From an archaeon (GTDB taxonomy: Archaea > Asgardarchaeota > Hermodarchaeia > Hermodarchaeales > Hermodarchaeaceae): a stretch of DNA of 14,116 nucleotides. This document shows, one piece after another, positions 11,801 through 14,116 of this stretch. The number at the start of each line of letters is the position of its first letter. Position 1 is the first letter of the stretch. The stretch spans positions 1 to 14,116 of the forward strand of contig JABXGV010000262.1 of NCBI GenBank assembly GCA_016550485.1, given 5' to 3'. Both the position numbers and the translations under genes were made by a program. The notes beneath the pieces were generated by a model that had not been told where the DNA came from, made no database searches, and saw only the letters and a program-made list of their open reading frames with translations.

Positions 11801-13201
11801 TTAGTAAATAAATCTCTTGTGTCCCTTACGGTGTTTCTCCATCTCCTGTTTGGGTACAAACCGTTTGCATTTTGGACAGCGGATATACCCCTTCGCAAGC
11901 ATTTCCAAAGCGTAGTGCTGCCGTCGTTCAGTGGCAACGCGGCTGATGCGATCAGCAACCGCAAAGAGGACCACAGCTAGAGGGAACAAGATAACTGCTG
12001 GTATGAAAACACCGGTTACTATTCGGAAGGCACGATCAAAGAAGTTCGGGTTTGAAAGGATCCTGAAGTCGTTCTCAGTGGCAATTACGATTTCAGCTCC
12101 AAGGTGTAAGGCGTCAAAATCATTGACTGCAATCTCATTTGGGACCGTTGGAAGCACCCATACTGGGCGCCTCCCTGCCCATAAGAAATAGGGTTCCAGT
12201 ATGTAGAGGTTACGCCCCGAAGCTAGGCTAGTGGACGTGCAGAGGATTTCATCACCTGGGCGGGTTGGGTCAAGATCTCCACTATCGACCGTGCTTATCA
12301 ACCCCGTTACTGGGTCACCGTTCCAAAGCTGGCGTGGCCGCCACACACCGTTCTCTAGGTGAAGAGTGAAAGCCTGTCCTCTGATTGCAACACAAATCTC
12401 ATCCTCGGGGTAAAGCTCGCTGAAGCTGCCAACGGTAAGTGATTCAATGGGGGCGCCTGCCCAGGAAAATAGTTCATCCACTTGCCAGGTGTTATTCTCA
12501 CCAGTCAGGACATTCACGGCTGCCTGGTTCCCTGCAAAGACGAGTTCCTCTGCCTCGGTGATGTTCAGGTTACCTACAACAGCACATAACAGCGGATCAG
12601 GTTCTGAGTAGACACTGCTACCTTGCCAGGTTACATTATCAGGGCGATTTGCTATTATCACGTGGTTGGTCCTAGTCAAAGAGGGCCAGTCATACTGCTC
12701 TCCAATAATCGCCACCTCCATACCCTGGGTCACTGGATCTAACTCACCGCACGCCATCGCCCTTGTCGTCCACACGGGAGCCGACCACGGAAGGCTCCCA
12801 ATCGTAGAAGAACTCCAGATCCCATTGTCCTCTTTCAGCAGGAGTAGAACTCCATTGCCTGTTACTACCATTATCTCCAGGTCAGTCGCATTCAAGTCGA
12901 ATTCTCCGACGGCGATGGCTGTAATCGGGTCTGTCATCCATTCCGTGTGATAATATACAGTATCCTGCCGTAAGGCTTGGCTGAAACCACCAGAGACAAG
13001 CACACTGGAGGATGTGAAGACCACTACTTCCGTGCCGTTTTGGGTCCAGTCCACGTCACCGAACGCTATACCCTCTGCTCCGGGAAGAGGTGTGTGACCG
13101 GTCTTGTCTCTCTCGCGTATGCCAAACCAGTTCACTACTGTCAATGCGAGCAGTAATAGGGCGAAGACATACCACAATCTTTTACGCCGAAGTTGAACCA
13201 T
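11801..13201 (-). CDS. Membrane-anchored beta-propeller (FG-GAP/VCBS-like) protein with C-terminal zinc finger
   Basis: A 466-residue protein with four parts. (1) A signal-anchor helix near residues 9-27 follows a basic start (VQLRRKRLWYV). (2) Residues about 45-385 hold seven repeats on the pattern (V/C/S)G(D/E)(L/F/V)D...(E)(I/V)...: GDVDWTQNGTEVVV, VGEFDLNATDLEIMVV, CGELDPVTQGMEVAII, VGNLNITEAEELVFA, VGSFSELYPEDEICVA, SGDLDPTRPGDEILC, VNDFDALHLGAEIVIA. Seven such repeats suggest a closed propeller facing outside. (3) A second TM helix lies near 393-416. (4) A basic tail carries CPKCKRFVPKQEMEKHRKGH (C442, C445, H457, H461), a C2H2-type zinc site on the inside. ATG 13201 is chosen because GTGAG (13212-13216) lies 10 bases ahead; the TTG at 13234 would be upstream of the likely transcript start. 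Role unknown; adhesion or sensing is inference. Confidence 0.85.
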   Translation of the reverse strand: MVQLRRKRLWYVFALLLLALTVVNWFGIRERDKTGHTPLPGAEGIAFGDVDWTQNGTEVVVFTSSSVLVSGGFSQALRQDTVYYHTEWMTDPITAIAVGEFDLNATDLEIMVVTGNGVLLLLKEDNGIWSSSTIGSLPWSAPVWTTRAMACGELDPVTQGMEVAIIGEQYDWPSLTRTNHVIIANRPDNVTWQGSSVYSEPDPLLCAVVGNLNITEAEELVFAGNQAAVNVLTGENNTWQVDELFSWAGAPIESLTVGSFSELYPEDEICVAIRGQAFTLHLENGVWRPRQLWNGDPVTGLISTVDSGDLDPTRPGDEILCTSTSLASGRNLYILEPYFLWAGRRPVWVLPTVPNEIAVNDFDALHLGAEIVIATENDFRILSNPNFFDRAFRIVTGVFIPAVILFPLAVVLFAVADRISRVATERRQHYALEMLAKGYIRCPKCKRFVPKQEMEKHRKGHKRFIY

Positions 13202-13337
13202 AAACAGCCATCTCACACTACCAAGGATAAGCAATAAAGAGGGCGAGCCTACTTAAATTATTGCTGATTTCTAGGCATTTTTAAGCTACCCCGCCTACGG
13301 GACAGCCTAATACTTAGAATCAGAAGAAGTGATAGTG
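13202..13337. promoter_or_regulatory. Divergent promoter region
   Basis: This 136-base gap serves two divergent genes. For the propeller gene, TAATTTAAGT (13252-13261, minus strand) gives a start near 13230 and a leader carrying GTGAG. For the 4-TM gene, ATTTTTAAGC at about 13276-13285 is a weak candidate TATA box, and GTGAT just before ATG 13338 may be its ribosome site. Confidence 0.4.
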
Positions 13338-13871
13338 ATGGCACAAGACATGGAATTCCCAGTCACCTGGAAATACGCGCTAGGCTTCGCAATGCTCCTT
13401 GCACTTATTTACATAGGAGTGGACTGGCTTCACTTCCTCTTTCTAGGGACCAAGTTCACGTACTTGATCAACTATCTTTCCCCCACGGCTGCTTCTGATT
13501 TCTGGTTCTATATTGCCCTGTTTGCTGGGGTCTCATTCATGGTGGGGCTTCTCATGAACTTTGAGACAAAGGATGTGGTCATCGCAGGAATCCTTGGGCC
13601 TTTCATCTTCCTCGGCCTCAACGGGCTCATCATTCACATCATCCTCCTTCAGAACCCCACCTACGCAATATACCTCATCCCCCAATGGCAAGATGTCTAT
13701 GGCGTCACCCCCGACTGGTATGCGATACAGCCTGAACTCATCTTCTCCTTCTGGATCCTCTACGCAAACAGCCTCTGGCTCTTCTTCGTCCTAGCCTTCC
13801 CCTTCATCCTCGTCTGCTGCTTCAGCGGCCACGTCATCCGCGTAATGTCTGGATGGCATCATCCTATATAA
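13338..13871 (+). CDS. Unknown 4-TM membrane protein
   Basis: A 177-residue protein with hydrophobic helices near residues 13-36, 55-74, 80-103 and 135-165, several rich in aromatic residues, and a Trp/Tyr-rich external-looking loop (QWQDVYGVTPDWYAIQ) between the third and fourth. ATG 13338 is preferred over a GTG at 13329 because the GTGATAG overlapping the latter acts as a ribosome site. No charged catalytic motif is seen, and I do not recognise the family. It is divergent from the propeller gene and shares its promoter gap, which may mean common control, but nothing in the sequence ties the functions together. Confidence 0.75.
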   Translation: MAQDMEFPVTWKYALGFAMLLALIYIGVDWLHFLFLGTKFTYLINYLSPTAASDFWFYIALFAGVSFMVGLLMNFETKDVVIAGILGPFIFLGLNGLIIHIILLQNPTYAIYLIPQWQDVYGVTPDWYAIQPELIFSFWILYANSLWLFFVLAFPFILVCCFSGHVIRVMSGWHHPI

Positions 13872-13924
13872 CCATCAACAAGAATACGCGCAGGGCTTAG
13901 ATTCTCCTCGATGCTATGAGGGGA

Positions 13925-14116
13925 TTATGAGGTTCTCTCCATTATGACCCGATTTTGCCAAAAGGATGCCACGGGCCGCCAACCATATTTTGCTAGCAGG
14001 TTGATTGCTTTGATTATTCGCCAGGGCCTACGCGATCCCACTAGTATAATGTAGGGTGTTGTGAATTTATCAGGGTTGACTTCGCCATCAATTACCTTAA
14101 CAGTATCTACAACGGA
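13925..14116 (-). CDS. C-terminal part of an unknown protein (5' end outside the window)
   Basis: The minus-strand frame is open from the window edge to TAA at 13925-13927, giving 63 residues. The text is protein-like: VVDTVKVIDGEVNPDKF, then PYIILVGSRRPWRIIKAINL, then LAKYGWRPVASFWQNRVIMER. The pattern of an alpha-helix followed by GWRPVASF and a final strand recalls small DUF4177-like folds, but that is only a resemblance. There is no TM helix. It converges with the 4-TM gene, 53 bases apart. Confidence 0.65.
   Translation of the reverse strand, partial: SVVDTVKVIDGEVNPDKFTTPYIILVGSRRPWRIIKAINLLAKYGWRPVASFWQNRVIMERTS

Overview
The window looks like chromosomal DNA from an archaeon, most likely an Asgard-type lineage (Thorarchaeota-like). 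This rests on TATA boxes about 25-30 bases before probable transcript starts, GGTGA/GGAGG ribosome sites, several GTG/TTG starts, a fixC-fixX pair, and a 24-residue leucine-rich-repeat protein of a style I associate with Asgard genomes. The lineage call is inference; no rRNA or tRNA gene was seen.

Layout. (1) 3-1402, plus strand: the C-terminal end of a membrane protein whose frame carries an in-frame TAG, then an 8-TM membrane protein. (2) 1399-3067, minus strand: a FixC/geranylgeranyl-reductase-family flavoprotein and its FixX-type ferredoxin. (3) 3191-4222: an LRR gene flanked by two copies of an imperfect ~90-base repeat, each ending in a hairpin whose stem sequence differs between copies. 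(4) 4223-4974: a G-rich, hairpin-rich stretch with no convincing gene. (5) 4975-5887: a small 2x[4Fe-4S] ferredoxin (minus) with a terminator, divergent from ridA. (6) 6066-8297, minus strand: coiled-coil protein, DUF1963/YwqG-like protein, coiled-coil protein, followed upstream by an A/T-rich region with GTCTAAA repeats. (7) 8743-9966, plus strand: the frameshifted C-terminal scrap of an ABC ATPase, an intact ABC-2 permease, and a decayed TnpB C-terminus. A GC-rich structured tail follows that could be a fossil guide-RNA end. (8) 10357-14116: a nitronate-monooxygenase-family enzyme, a small unknown protein, a membrane-anchored seven-repeat beta-propeller with a cytoplasmic zinc-finger tail, a 4-TM protein, and a partial unknown gene.

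How the genes fit together. FixC and FixX form a redox unit, but no ETF (FixAB) genes lie nearby. The ABC exporter operon is broken on its 5' side by the coiled-coil/DUF1963 region and bordered on its 3' side by the transposon remnant, so 6066-10356 reads as a rearranged accessory segment. The strongest candidates for something undescribed are the coiled-coil/DUF1963/coiled-coil cluster, the paired repeats around the LRR gene, and the TnpB-derived structured tail.
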